Assembly: GCA_029550525.1 (NCBI GenBank)
Contig: JAKPHF010000003.1
Span: 1-64,000 of the forward strand
Direction: 5' to 3'
Source: Planctomycetota bacterium
GTDB taxonomy: Bacteria > Planctomycetota > Phycisphaerae > UBA1845 > PWPN01
DNA length: 64,000 nt
In this document: positions 1-7,615 of the stretch, one piece after another
Layout of the letters: the number at the start of each line of letters is the position of its first letter
How positions within the stretch are numbered: position 1 is the stretch's first letter
Notes under the pieces: model-generated
What the model was told of the DNA's origin: nothing
Seen by the model: only the letters and a program-made list of their open reading frames with translations
Databases searched by the model: none
Program-made: the position numbers and the translations under genes

Positions 1-506
1 CCAAGCAGTTCGAAGATGATGCTCTCGGTGGTCGTCACAATCGCGCCGGCCTGACGCATGCGGTGTAGCGCCATCTCCCGGTCCAGCGGCTTTCGCGAGC
101 CCACCGCGTCGGCACACACGAACGGCGCGAACCCGAGCCGCAGCAGGTCGAGCACGGTCTGCTGGACGCACACGTGTGCCTCGATTCCCACGACAATGAC
201 GTTGGGCCGGTCCGCCTCTCGCAGCCGTGTGAGCAGATCTTCGACGCAACTGCTGAACCGGGTTTTCTCGATGACCGGGGCGTCACCCATGGATTCGCGG
301 ATCATCGCACACGTGACGCCGAGCCCTTTCGGATACTGCTCCGTGCACAGCACCGGCACGCCCAGCACGCGAGCCGCCTCGATCATCCGCCGGGCACTCT
401 CCGTGCACGCGGCCGCGTCATGGATGGCCGGCAGCAGCCGCTCCTGGATATCCACCACCAGCAACACCGTCGAGTCAGGCTGCGCGAACGTCACCGAGCC
501 GGCCAT
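1..506 (-). CDS. Isochorismatase-family cysteine hydrolase, C-terminus cut by window edge
   Basis: The open frame runs from ATG at 506 to the window edge with no stop, so only the first 168 residues are seen. It has the isochorismatase/YcaC fold signature: an Asp in VVDIQERLLPAI near the N-terminus, a Lys in VIEKTRFSSC, and the nucleophile Cys113 in GIEAHVCVQQT, giving the Asp-Lys-Cys triad of this hydrolase superfamily. Members cleave isochorismate, nicotinamide or other small amides; the substrate cannot be read from the sequence. A Shine-Dalgarno AGGAG lies 7 bases before the ATG and a promoter precedes it. It is probably cytosolic and probably monocistronic, since leuA is divergent. The family call is secure, the specific reaction is not. 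Confidence 0.93.
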   Translation of the reverse strand, partial: MAGSVTFAQPDSTVLLVVDIQERLLPAIHDAAACTESARRMIEAARVLGVPVLCTEQYPKGLGVTCAMIRESMGDAPVIEKTRFSSCVEDLLTRLREADRPNVIVVGIEAHVCVQQTVLDLLRLGFAPFVCADAVGSRKPLDREMALHRMRQAGAIVTTTESIIFELL

Positions 507-537
507 ATGAGTACTCCTGGGTAACAAAACCGATCCC

Positions 538-567
538 ACTGTAGCCAACTGCGCGACAGCAGGTCAA
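538..567 (-). promoter_or_regulatory. Sigma70-type promoter of the isochorismatase-family gene
   Basis: On the minus strand there is TTGACC (562-567), an 18-base spacer and TACAGT (538-543). The predicted start is near 531, giving a 25-base leader that contains the AGGAG ribosome site. Confidence 0.6.
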
Positions 568-652
568 ATCCATCATAAGTCTCCGCGCCGCAGCATCTTG
601 TGTGCCGTCAAGCCAGCCCCCCTGAATCGCGTTCCCGGCGATTCCCTCGAGA

Positions 653-671
653 GGCGGGCAAGATGCCCGCC
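653..671. repeat. CATCTTG-core palindrome, perfect copy
   Basis: GGCGGGCAAGATGCCCGCC is a 7-bp perfect inverted repeat around a 5-base centre, followed by a C-run. It is one of about ten related palindromes in the window (see 26939, 27701, 41951, 42903, 52848, 52880, 53192, 53611). Confidence 0.7.
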
Positions 672-693
672 CCCCGACCGCAATCTGCTCTCT

Positions 694-720
694 GGCTCAC
701 AGCTCATAGCTTAGAGCTTA
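694..720. repeat. Degenerate heptamer array, AGCTCAN type
   Basis: GGCTCAC, AGCTCAT, AGCTTAG and AGCTTA follow each other at a seven-base period. It lies directly upstream of the leuA promoter and, unlike most other arrays here, does not adjoin a stop codon. Confidence 0.65.
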
Positions 721-727
721 TTTTTCA

Positions 728-756
728 TTGACACGCTGCCGCGCGACCGATATAGT
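728..756 (+). promoter_or_regulatory. Promoter of the leuA leader transcript
   Basis: A perfect TTGACA (728-733) is followed after exactly 17 bases by TATAGT (751-756), a near-consensus sigma70 promoter. The expected start at 763 or 764 coincides with the ATG of the leader peptide, so the leader would be translated from a leaderless mRNA. Confidence 0.85.
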
Positions 757-763
757 TCACGGA

Positions 764-856
764 ATGAGTATCGCTCACGTCCAGTCCCTGTTTCGCGCCA
801 TGCTCAGCCTTCTCGGGCTGCTGCTTAGCATGCGCGTAGGGACTTCGGTGGGCTGA
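764..856 (+). CDS. Leucine-rich leader peptide of leuA attenuator
   Basis: This 30-residue reading frame starts at the predicted transcription start and has no Shine-Dalgarno site. Its middle reads MLSLLGLLLSM, with six leucine codons (CTC, CTT, CTC, CTG, CTG, CTT) between 803 and 826; a seventh is at 788. It ends with TGA at 854-856, just after the 833-848 segment that can form the antiterminator. This is the layout of ribosome-mediated attenuation: stalling at Leu codons reports low charged leucyl-tRNA. An in-frame ATG at 800 is an alternative start. The peptide itself is not expected to have another function. The call rests on position, composition and the matching RNA structures. Confidence 0.85.
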   Translation: MSIAHVQSLFRAMLSLLGLLLSMRVGTSVG

Positions 857-918
857 TACCCGAAAAAGCCAGTCAAAAGCCGAAGAGCCCTACGCGAGAG
901 TCGCGTAGGGCTTTTTTT
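833..918 (+). promoter_or_regulatory. Transcription attenuator of leuA (antiterminator and terminator)
   Basis: The segment CGCGTAGGG occurs twice, at 833-841 and 902-910, and its complement CCCTACGCG once at 888-896 between them. The complement can pair upstream (833-848 with 880-896, 9 plus 6 bp around a small internal loop), forming an antiterminator inside the leader peptide frame. Alternatively it pairs downstream, forming the terminator at 886-912. A ribosome that reaches the stop codon at 854 would cover 833-848 and favour the terminator. A ribosome stalled at the early Leu codons would leave it free and favour read-through into leuA. Confidence 0.85.
886..918 (+). terminator. Attenuator terminator before leuA
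   Basis: A perfect 12-bp stem (886-897 with 901-912) closes a three-base loop and runs into seven T residues (912-918), a strong intrinsic terminator located 53 bases before the leuA start. Confidence 0.93.
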
Positions 919-970
919 ATAGATGGACCGCGTCAGCGTAAACGCGGTCGAACGTGTAGGAGGAATTTGA

Positions 971-2557
971 ATGTCGGCAGCTCAGGAACGGACGGTAGAG
1001 GATCAACCGGTCATTCGCATTTTCGACACGACGCTGCGGGACGGCGAGCAGTCGCCCGGCGCGTCGCTCAACATGGCCGAGAAGCTGGAGATTGCCCGTC
1101 AACTCGAGCTGCTTAACGTGGACATCATCGAGGCCGGCTTCCCCATCAGCTCGCCCGACGACTTCGAGGCCGTTCGGGCCATCGCCGGGATGATCAAGAA
1201 CTGCACGGTGGCGGCTTTGGCTCGCTGCACGGAAAAGGACATCGTGCGGGCGGCCGAGGCAGTCAAGGAGGCGGTCAAGCCGCGTATCCACGTGTTTTGC
1301 GCCACGTCGGCCATCCATCGGCAGTACAAGCTCAAGCGGGCCGAGGAAGAGATCATCAAGCTGAGCGTCGAGGGCGTGAAGCTGGCCAAGAGCTTCTGCG
1401 ACGACGTGGAGTTCTCGCCCGAGGACGCTTCGCGCACCGAGTTGCCGTTCCTGACGCAGGTGGTCGAGGCGGTGATCGAGGCGGGGGCCACCACGGTGAA
1501 CATTCCCGACACGGTCGGCTACTCAACGCCCGTGCACTTCACCAACATTATCCGCCATTTGCGCGAGAACGTCCGCAACATCAACAAGGCGGTGATCAGC
1601 GTGCACTGTCACAACGACCTGGGCCTGGCCGTGGCCAACTCGCTGGCCGCGGTGGAAGCGGGGGCCCGGCAGATCGAGTGCACCATCAACGGATTGGGCG
1701 AGCGGGCGGGCAACGCCAGCTTGGAAGAGGTGGTGATGGCCATCCGTACGCGGGCCGACGTCTATAAGTGCCGCACGCGGGTGAACACCAAGCGCATTTA
1801 TCCGACCTCGCGGCTGGTCTCCACGCTCACTGGCATCCACGTGCAGCGCAACAAGGCCATCGTCGGCGAGAACGCCTTCGCTCACGAGTCGGGTATCCAC
1901 CAGCACGGCATGCTCGCCAACCGGGCGACGTATGAGATTATGAATCCCGAGGATGTGGGCATTCCCGCTTCCAAGCTCGTGCTGGGCAAGCACTCCGGAC
2001 GTCACGCCTTGCGCGACCGGCTCCAGCAGTTGGGCCATGATCTGGACGAGGAACGTCTCGATCGCGTTTTCGAGCAGTTCAAGATCCTGGCCGACCGCAA
2101 GAAGGAGGTTTTCGACGAGGATCTCGAAACGCTGGTCAGCCACGTCGTCGAGGAAGCCGACTCGACACGGCGGTGGGAGCTGGTTTCGCTCCAGACGACG
2201 GCGGGCACGGGCGTCGTGCCGACGGCCACCGTTCGCCTGCGCGACTTGCACGGCGGCCAGGTAGTAACCGACGCCGCCACTGGTGACGGGCCGATTGATG
2301 CGACCTTCACCTGCATGCTGCGAATTACCGGAATCGACGCCGTCCTTCGCGAGTACGATCTGCGGGCGGTGACCGGCGGCCGCGACGCCCAGGGCGAGGT
2401 GCATTTGGAACTGGTGTCCGACGGCAGCACGTTTCGCGGACGTGGTCGTTCGACCGATATCATCGAAGCCAGCGCCCAGGCTTTCCTCAGCGCGATCAAC
2501 CGCGCTTTGATAGCGAAAGGCAAGCCGAAGCCCATCACGCCTGAGAACGGACACTGA
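971..2557 (+). CDS. leuA: 2-isopropylmalate synthase
   Basis: This 528-residue protein catalyses the first committed step of leucine synthesis, acetyl-CoA plus 2-oxoisovalerate to 2-isopropylmalate, in the cytosol. The N-terminal TIM barrel opens with RIFDTTLRDGEQSPGASLN, the LeuA/HMG-CoA lyase signature, and carries the metal-binding motif SVHCHNDLGLAVANS; NGLGERAGNASLEEVV is also typical. Residues from about 390 form the C-terminal LeuA allosteric domain that senses leucine, so feedback inhibition adds to the attenuation. AGGAGG lies 6 bases before the ATG. The length matches LeuA rather than the shorter homocitrate synthases. The Leu-rich leader upstream supports LeuA over citramalate synthase. 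Confidence 0.97.
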   Translation: MSAAQERTVEDQPVIRIFDTTLRDGEQSPGASLNMAEKLEIARQLELLNVDIIEAGFPISSPDDFEAVRAIAGMIKNCTVAALARCTEKDIVRAAEAVKEAVKPRIHVFCATSAIHRQYKLKRAEEEIIKLSVEGVKLAKSFCDDVEFSPEDASRTELPFLTQVVEAVIEAGATTVNIPDTVGYSTPVHFTNIIRHLRENVRNINKAVISVHCHNDLGLAVANSLAAVEAGARQIECTINGLGERAGNASLEEVVMAIRTRADVYKCRTRVNTKRIYPTSRLVSTLTGIHVQRNKAIVGENAFAHESGIHQHGMLANRATYEIMNPEDVGIPASKLVLGKHSGRHALRDRLQQLGHDLDEERLDRVFEQFKILADRKKEVFDEDLETLVSHVVEEADSTRRWELVSLQTTAGTGVVPTATVRLRDLHGGQVVTDAATGDGPIDATFTCMLRITGIDAVLREYDLRAVTGGRDAQGEVHLELVSDGSTFRGRGRSTDIIEASAQAFLSAINRALIAKGKPKPITPENGH

Positions 2558-2625
2558 CGCGGCCGTTACGACTCGTGACCGCAAACGAGTCACAGTCGGA
2601 CACGACCGGTTGATGCATTTCGAAC

Positions 2626-2696
2626 CGGGCTCCGCAAGCCGGGCCAACACGATCGCGTGTGTGTTGGCCGGGCGCGCGGAGCCCGTCGTTTTTTTT
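2626..2696 (+). terminator. Terminator of leuA
   Basis: An outer 10-bp stem CGGGCTCCGC/GCGGAGCCCG (2626-2635, 2676-2685) encloses a second stem GGCCAACAC/GTGTTGGCC (2642-2650, 2661-2669). It is followed by eight T residues (2689-2696). It closes the leuA transcript. Confidence 0.92.
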
Positions 2697-2792
2697 CGCG
2701 TCGTTCAGCAGGGGATCGCAGCATTTTGTGTCTGGCACGCCGCTCGCGCGGCGGTGATCCCATAAAACACATCTTTCGCACGCACCGACGCG

Positions 2793-2981
2793 ATGATCTT
2801 CGGACCTGTGAAAACAGGCAAACTTTTCGGCTTTCTTTGTTTGCTCGCGTGCATTTTGTTTTTTATGTATTGGCTGTTCGCTCGCAAGCATGAGCACGCG
2901 AATAGCAAGAGGCGGCGTGAAGTAACCGATGAACCGAGCGTTGCCGCTGCCGAAATTCGACGCGGCCCGTCCGGGGGATAG
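2793..2981 (+). CDS. Possible small single-span membrane protein
   Basis: This 62-residue frame lies between the leuA terminator and the pilin gene. It has a basic N-terminus (KTGK), one strong hydrophobic span (about residues 11-29, LFGFLCLLACILFFMYWLF) and a basic tail (RKHEH, KRRR), which fits the positive-inside rule for a small inner-membrane protein. There is no clear Shine-Dalgarno site and the region is less GC-rich than its neighbours, so it may be chance. No family is recognised. The rest of 2697-3135 holds nothing else I can name. Confidence 0.3.
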   Translation: MIFGPVKTGKLFGFLCLLACILFFMYWLFARKHEHANSKRRREVTDEPSVAAAEIRRGPSGG

Positions 2982-3135
2982 CGTGGAGACGCGGCCAATC
3001 ATCTGAAACGAATGGAACCGGCGAGGGACTCGTCGGACGAAGACCGGATGGGTCCGGTCATAGGTCAGTCAACGACCGCAGGAGCGGTCAATGGCAGCGG
3101 TTTGTGCCGCAATGGGTTTTGGAAAGGAGAATGCA

Positions 3136-3315
3136 ATGAACTTGATCAAGCGATTCCTGCAGAGCGAAGACGGCCCGACGGCGACCGAGTACGCGGTGAT
3201 GCTCGCCCTGATCATCATCGTGGCTCTCACCGCCATCTCGACACTGGGTGAGAAGGTCCAGAGCATCTTCACGAACGTGGAGGGCTCTCTGCCCGACGGC
3301 TCCGCCGCCGGCTGA
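3136..3315 (+). CDS. flp: Flp/Fap-type pilin
   Basis: The 59-residue preprotein is the major subunit of the Tad pilus. A short leader (MNLIKRFLQSEDG) ends at Gly13, and the hydrophobic stretch starts PTATEYAVMLALIIIVAL. This carries the conserved Glu five residues into the mature chain and the neighbouring Tyr of the Flp motif, the site cut by the CpaA/TadV prepilin peptidase encoded next. AAGGAGA sits 5 bases before this ATG, which decides the start over an in-frame ATG at 3091. A hairpin directly after the gene may separate its expression from that of the downstream assembly genes, as pilin is needed in large excess. Confidence 0.95.
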   Translation: MNLIKRFLQSEDGPTATEYAVMLALIIIVALTAISTLGEKVQSIFTNVEGSLPDGSAAG

Positions 3316-3355
3316 TAAGCATGCGATCGGGGGTAAACGCCCGTCGTCTGCGAAT

Positions 3356-3398
3356 CGGAAAGGGGGGCCCGTTCGGGGGGACGGGTTCCCCTTCTCCG
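3356..3398 (+). terminator. Hairpin behind the pilin gene, possible partial terminator
   Basis: An imperfect 16 to 17-bp stem (3356-3372 with 3381-3398) closes around a G-rich loop. No T-run follows, so it could be an mRNA-stabilising or processing hairpin that lets pilin exceed the downstream genes, rather than a full terminator. Confidence 0.5.
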
Positions 3399-3552
3399 TA
3401 TCGGCCAGATGACAGGAGCCAGCGCGACCGTCAAAGGGGGCGGTCGCCGCGAACTTGACCGGCCGCGTCTCTGAGAGAGCGGCCAGCGATGAAAACCGTT
3501 GAACGACAGCGTCCGGGACTCCGGGCGAGACCAGCAGGACGGAGTGGAACAT

Positions 3553-4098
3553 ATGTCTGGATACGTGCTGACGACATGCGCGATCATGGTGCCCGGGATC
3601 CTGTGGGCGTCCTGGATTGATTATTCCGAGCGGCGGGTGCCGAACTGGCTCAACGCGTCCATCGCCGCATTGGGCTTCATGGCTCAGGGGTGGTTTTTCG
3701 GCTGGAGCGGACTGGCCGCCGGTGCGCTCGGTTTGCTCGTCGGTTTCGCCACGTTGATCGTACCGTGGCTCATGCATGGCATGGGGGCCGGCGACGTCAA
3801 GCTGATGATGGCTATCGGCGTGTGGCTCGGACCGTGGCTCACATTCCTCAGTTTCTGCGTCGGTGCCGTGGTTGGCGGCATCATCGCCGTGATCATGATC
3901 CTAGCCACCAACCGGCTCTATCAGGCCTACGGCAACCTGGTCACCATCTGCCAGAAGGTGTCCAACCGATCGACCATCTTCAGCGAGTTCGGATCGGCCA
4001 AGAGCTTCGGTGAGACCTCGCAGCTCCTGCCGTACGGCGTGCCGTTGACGATCGGGACGCTGATCGTCTACTTCGGTCAGTTCTACTGGCCCATCTGA
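3553..4098 (+). CDS. cpaA: Prepilin peptidase of the Tad system (CpaA/TadV)
   Basis: This 181-residue integral membrane aspartyl protease of the A24 family cuts and may methylate the Flp pilin. Both catalytic aspartates are visible: one in WIDYSERRVPNW after the first span, the other in the GxGD motif of HGMGAGDVKLMMAIG. The rest is mostly hydrophobic helices. It lacks the N-terminal methylase domain of full-length PilD enzymes, as expected for the CpaA type. The ATG at 3553 has GGAG 8 bases upstream and is preferred to a start 54 bases earlier. It is the second gene of the pilus cluster. Confidence 0.94.
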   Translation: MSGYVLTTCAIMVPGILWASWIDYSERRVPNWLNASIAALGFMAQGWFFGWSGLAAGALGLLVGFATLIVPWLMHGMGAGDVKLMMAIGVWLGPWLTFLSFCVGAVVGGIIAVIMILATNRLYQAYGNLVTICQKVSNRSTIFSEFGSAKSFGETSQLLPYGVPLTIGTLIVYFGQFYWPI

Positions 4099-4128
4099 CC
4101 CGGCGAATGATGCGGGAGGGGAGTTCAA

Positions 4129-4596
4129 ATGCCAAGGCGTTTGAAAAGATCCACAAACATGCGCAGGGGAGCGGCGACGGTCGAGATGGCCGTCGTGACT
4201 CCCATCCTGCTGGGGCTGCTGTTCGCGATCATCGAATACGGCTGGATCTTCATGCTCCAGGCCAACGTCACGAACGCCGCCCGTGAAGCCTGCCGCGTCG
4301 GTATCCTGCCCGGGGCCACTGATGCCGATATCAGGGCCCGGTTCGCCGAGGCTATCTCGGGGACCGGTCTGAGCGAGGGCGCCGGCTATCAGCTCGAAAT
4401 CGAGCGAAGCGGCACCGGCCACCAGACGTTGACCGTGCGGGCGCGCGTGCCCTGGGCCAAGGCCAGCCTCGTCGGGGGCGGCATCCTGCCCAATCCACGC
4501 CGGATGTTGGCGTTATTCAAGGGCGGCAGCAGCGGAACGCACCGAACCAGTGACATGGTCGCGTCGTGTTCCATGTTCCGAGAAGGCTCGAGTTAG
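4129..4596 (+). CDS. tadE: TadE-like minor pseudopilin
   Basis: The 155-residue protein has the TadE signature, RRGAATVEMAVVTPILLGLL. A basic leader is followed by a glycine, then a hydrophobic helix with a Glu in the fifth mature position, then EYG and a short periplasmic domain. TadE proteins are processed like pilins and help assemble or anchor the pilus. A GGGAGGGGAG Shine-Dalgarno precedes the ATG. It follows cpaA after 30 bases, so co-transcription is likely. Confidence 0.93.
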   Translation: MPRRLKRSTNMRRGAATVEMAVVTPILLGLLFAIIEYGWIFMLQANVTNAAREACRVGILPGATDADIRARFAEAISGTGLSEGAGYQLEIERSGTGHQTLTVRARVPWAKASLVGGGILPNPRRMLALFKGGSSGTHRTSDMVASCSMFREGSS

Positions 4597-4750
4597 TACC
4601 GCACGCATGCCCGGCCACGAATCGGCCGGAAGCTTGCGGGTGGAGTCTTATGTGTAACCGTTGGACAGGGGGACTACGACGCCGAGTCGTTCCCTTGCCC
4701 GCGCGGGGGCAGGTTGTGTTCGCTCCCGCTTGCGACAAGGAGTTTGGACG

Positions 4751-5845
4751 ATGAAAGGTCGAGCAATCATTCCGATGGTCGTGGGTTTGGGGGTGGGGTT
4801 TGTCGCCCTCAAGATCTTCGTCAACGTGCTGCAGAACGCGAAGGCTTCCACGACCAGTGAGTTGGTTCCGGTGGTGTACGCGGCCACCAACATCGAACCG
4901 ACGCTGGAAATCCAGGAGTCCATGATCGAAATCCGGCACGTCAGCAAGGAAGCATTTCCTGAGACCGGATTCAAGGACAAGTCGGAAGTGGTCGGCCGGG
5001 TGACCATGTACCCGGTGCCCAAGGGGACGCCGATTGCCGCCATGCTGCTGGCGCCCAAAGGCACCCCGCCGGGCATGGCGGTCATGATCGAAGAGGGGTA
5101 TCGGGCGGTCGCCGTCAAGATCGATGAGTCCGCGGGCGTCGCCGGCTGGATCAAGCCCGGAAGCCGGGTCGATGTGATCGTGCTCCTGTCCAACCCCGAT
5201 CGCAGCCAGGGCAACCAGTCGTTCAGCAAGGTCATCCTCCAGAACGTCGAGGTGCTGGCGGTCGGCCAGGAATTGGGCAAGGCCGGCGACACCGCCGCCA
5301 CGGTGACCAAGACGGTCACGCTCAAGGTCACGCCGGAGGACGTGCCCACGCTCCACTTGGCCGAAACCAAAGGCAAACTGCGGCTGGCCATGCGCGGGCA
5401 GAACGACAAGAGCGTGGCCCAGGAAAAAGTTACGACCGATAACGATTTGCTCGGCCGCGGTTTAGCCGGACTTACGGGGCTCAAGAAGCCAAGAAATTCA
5501 GTTGTCGAATCATTCTTGGCCGCGCAAGCCAAGGTCACGCCCCTCCAGACCGATAAAGACAATCAACCCGGCCGCCAGAGCACGACCGAGCCGCAGACCT
5601 GGACCGTCGAGGTCCTCAAGGGTCCGCAGGAGGTCGAAACGGTGAGCTTCCAGCGCGGCCAGGCCAAGCAGTGGCAGCGCGTCGGAGAGCCGGAGCGGCT
5701 CTCGGCGCCGGCACCGCGTCCGGCCAAGGCGCAGCAGCCGGTTTCGCTGTTCGCGCCCGTGCCGGGGTCGCCGGCCGACGCGGCCAACTCGACAGAGCCC
5801 CAGGCCATGGGCCCCGTGGCGGGAGGTCCGTCCGGGACCTGGTGA
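4751..5845 (+). CDS. cpaB: Flp pilus assembly protein CpaB/RcpC
   Basis: This 364-residue protein has an N-terminal membrane span (about residues 5-25). A SAF/AFP-like domain follows (VPVVYAATNIEPTLEIQESM), then the CpaB core GYRAVAVKIDESAGVAGWIKPG and VDVIVLL, which are characteristic of RcpC/CpaB. In Tad systems it sits in the periplasm and works with the CpaC secretin. The C-terminal quarter (from about residue 255) is Pro/Gln/Ala-rich and probably disordered. AAGGAG lies 8 bases before the ATG at 4751, favouring this start over the longer in-frame one. Confidence 0.94.
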   Translation: MKGRAIIPMVVGLGVGFVALKIFVNVLQNAKASTTSELVPVVYAATNIEPTLEIQESMIEIRHVSKEAFPETGFKDKSEVVGRVTMYPVPKGTPIAAMLLAPKGTPPGMAVMIEEGYRAVAVKIDESAGVAGWIKPGSRVDVIVLLSNPDRSQGNQSFSKVILQNVEVLAVGQELGKAGDTAATVTKTVTLKVTPEDVPTLHLAETKGKLRLAMRGQNDKSVAQEKVTTDNDLLGRGLAGLTGLKKPRNSVVESFLAAQAKVTPLQTDKDNQPGRQSTTEPQTWTVEVLKGPQEVETVSFQRGQAKQWQRVGEPERLSAPAPRPAKAQQPVSLFAPVPGSPADAANSTEPQAMGPVAGGPSGTW

Positions 5846-5871
5846 GCCATTAGTAGTAAAGGATGACGGAC

Positions 5872-7488
5872 ATGGATGGTTGTCGGACGGTCGGGTCACG
5901 GAGGAGTATGCGGGACTACCGGGCGGCAGCGAGCGTGATGCCCGCGGCGCTGCGGATCGTCGCGGTCGTGGGATGGGCCTGCCTGGTGACACAGGCGGGA
6001 CCGGCCCACGCTCAGGAAACGCCAGCACAACAGGCGCAGGCATCCGGTCGCTCATCATTGATGGTCAGCCTGCGACCCGTCGCCGATGCGGCCGGGGAAA
6101 CAATCCGTATGCCGGTCGGACGGGGCACGCTGATCGATGTCAACGAGCCGCTGGTCCGGGCATCCGTCGCCAACACGGAGATCGCCGAAGTGCAGGTCCT
6201 CTCGCCCAACCAGTTGCTGCTGACGGGCAAAGCCCCCGGCGTGACCGAACTGGTGATGTGGGGTAACAACAACGCACAGTCGGCGTGCAGCGTGGTTGTC
6301 GAGATGGACGTCACTGAGATCAGAGAGGCTATCGCCCGGGTGGCTCCCGGCGTGCCGATCGAAGTGATTGCCGTTCGCGACAGCCTCGTGCTGAGCGGCA
6401 CGGTGCCGGACGTCGATACGGTCAGCCGCATCATGGAGATCGCGCGTCTGCTCACGCCCAAGATCACCAACCAACTGAAGGTCGCGGGCGAGCAGCAGGT
6501 GCTCTTGCGCTGTACCGTCGCCGAAGTGGACAAGCACTCCACTCGCCAGCTCGGAATCAACGGCTGGCTGGCCGGTGACAACTTGCACGACATCTTCGTG
6601 GTCAATCAGATCGACCAGATCAACCCGGCCAACATCGGAGCGACTGCCTTCGGCCCTATCGGCGGACCAAACGCACCGCGCATCCCGTTCGCCACGGATA
6701 AAGACGGCATCTCGCTGTTGCCCTCTACCACCATGAGCCTGGGTTTCCCGCGCATCCAGATGCAGCTGTTCCTCCAGGCCTTGCGTGAGAACGGGCTCAT
6801 ACGCGTGCTGGCTGAGCCCAACATCGTCGCTCTCAACGGCCAGGAAGCCAAGTTCATCGTGGGCGGTGAGATTCCGTATCCGCTGCCCTCGGCGACCGGC
6901 ACGCCCGGCATCGAGTTCCGCGAGTACGGCATTCAGTTGCGGTTTATCCCCTCCATTATTGGACGGCAGATGGTCCGCCTCACGGTATCGCCCACGGTCA
7001 GCGAGCCCGACTTCGCGCTGGCGACCCAGGGCGTGCCCGGACTCCGCTCGCGGGGTGCCACGACCACCATCGAATTGGCCAGCGGCAGCACCATCGCGAT
7101 CGCTGGTCTGCTCAGCGACAACGTCCGAGGCGTGGCCAAGAAAGTGCCCGCGCTCGGTGACGTGCCTGTTTTGGGTGCGTTATTCAGTTCGGTCGATTAC
7201 CAAAGAAGCACGACCGAACTCGTGATCCTGGTCACGCCCGAACTGGTCAGCAGCATGCAGCCAGACCAGGTCTCGGCCGTGCCCGGGCAACATACGACGT
7301 CGCCGAACGATTTCGAGTTGTTCGGCTTGGGATTGCTGGAGGGGAAGCCGGATCCCGACGAATTGCCGCCCGAGGCGGCGCTGGAAACGATGGTCGACCC
7401 GCGCGTTCGGAAATTCTCGAGTCCGCCTGAGCAACTCTCGCTCCACGGGCCCTGGGGGCATGCTGATCGCGTGGAAACCGCCCAGTAA
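5872..7488 (+). CDS. cpaC: Outer-membrane secretin CpaC/RcpA of the Tad pilus
   Basis: The protein of about 538 residues forms the outer-membrane channel for the pilus. A signal peptide ends near GPAHAQ. It continues with the pilus/MSHA N-terminal domain (RMPVGRGTLIDVNEPLVRASVANTE split over residues 75-100) and a second N-domain (VLLRCTVAEVDKHSTRQLGI). The secretin core follows (FIVGGEIPYP, EFREYGIQLRFIP, ATTTIELASGSTIAIAGLL and VPVLGALF). The ATG at 5872 is chosen because AAAGGA lies 8 bases upstream; a start 9 bases earlier overlaps that site. It is 26 bases behind cpaB. Confidence 0.95.
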   Translation: MDGCRTVGSRRSMRDYRAAASVMPAALRIVAVVGWACLVTQAGPAHAQETPAQQAQASGRSSLMVSLRPVADAAGETIRMPVGRGTLIDVNEPLVRASVANTEIAEVQVLSPNQLLLTGKAPGVTELVMWGNNNAQSACSVVVEMDVTEIREAIARVAPGVPIEVIAVRDSLVLSGTVPDVDTVSRIMEIARLLTPKITNQLKVAGEQQVLLRCTVAEVDKHSTRQLGINGWLAGDNLHDIFVVNQIDQINPANIGATAFGPIGGPNAPRIPFATDKDGISLLPSTTMSLGFPRIQMQLFLQALRENGLIRVLAEPNIVALNGQEAKFIVGGEIPYPLPSATGTPGIEFREYGIQLRFIPSIIGRQMVRLTVSPTVSEPDFALATQGVPGLRSRGATTTIELASGSTIAIAGLLSDNVRGVAKKVPALGDVPVLGALFSSVDYQRSTTELVILVTPELVSSMQPDQVSAVPGQHTTSPNDFELFGLGLLEGKPDPDELPPEAALETMVDPRVRKFSSPPEQLSLHGPWGHADRVETAQ

Positions 7489-7589
7489 TCGGACCGGAAT
7501 TGACGCTTCCCTCCCATTGATCTCAGCCAATCGTCGGGCGACGGCTGGCTGGCAGGCAACGGGTGATTCCGAGGCCTGCCCAGAGGTTG

Positions 7590-7615
7590 ATGGGGGGGAA
7601 GCATGGGGGGGAAGC
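7590..7615 (+). repeat. Tandem 13-bp duplication at the tadG ribosome site
   Basis: ATGGGGGGGAAGC occurs twice back to back (7590-7602, 7603-7615) directly before the ATG at 7616. Each unit carries a seven-G tract and a start-like ATG, in three different frames; only 7616 opens the tadG frame. Confidence 0.85.

Noticed and set aside
58..510. 150-residue plus-strand frame at the window start
   Set aside because: The minus strand in this stretch encodes an isochorismatase-family protein with its full catalytic triad.
694..720. AGCTCAN repeats as a CRISPR-like array
   Set aside because: The units are seven bases long without spacers, and no cas gene is present.
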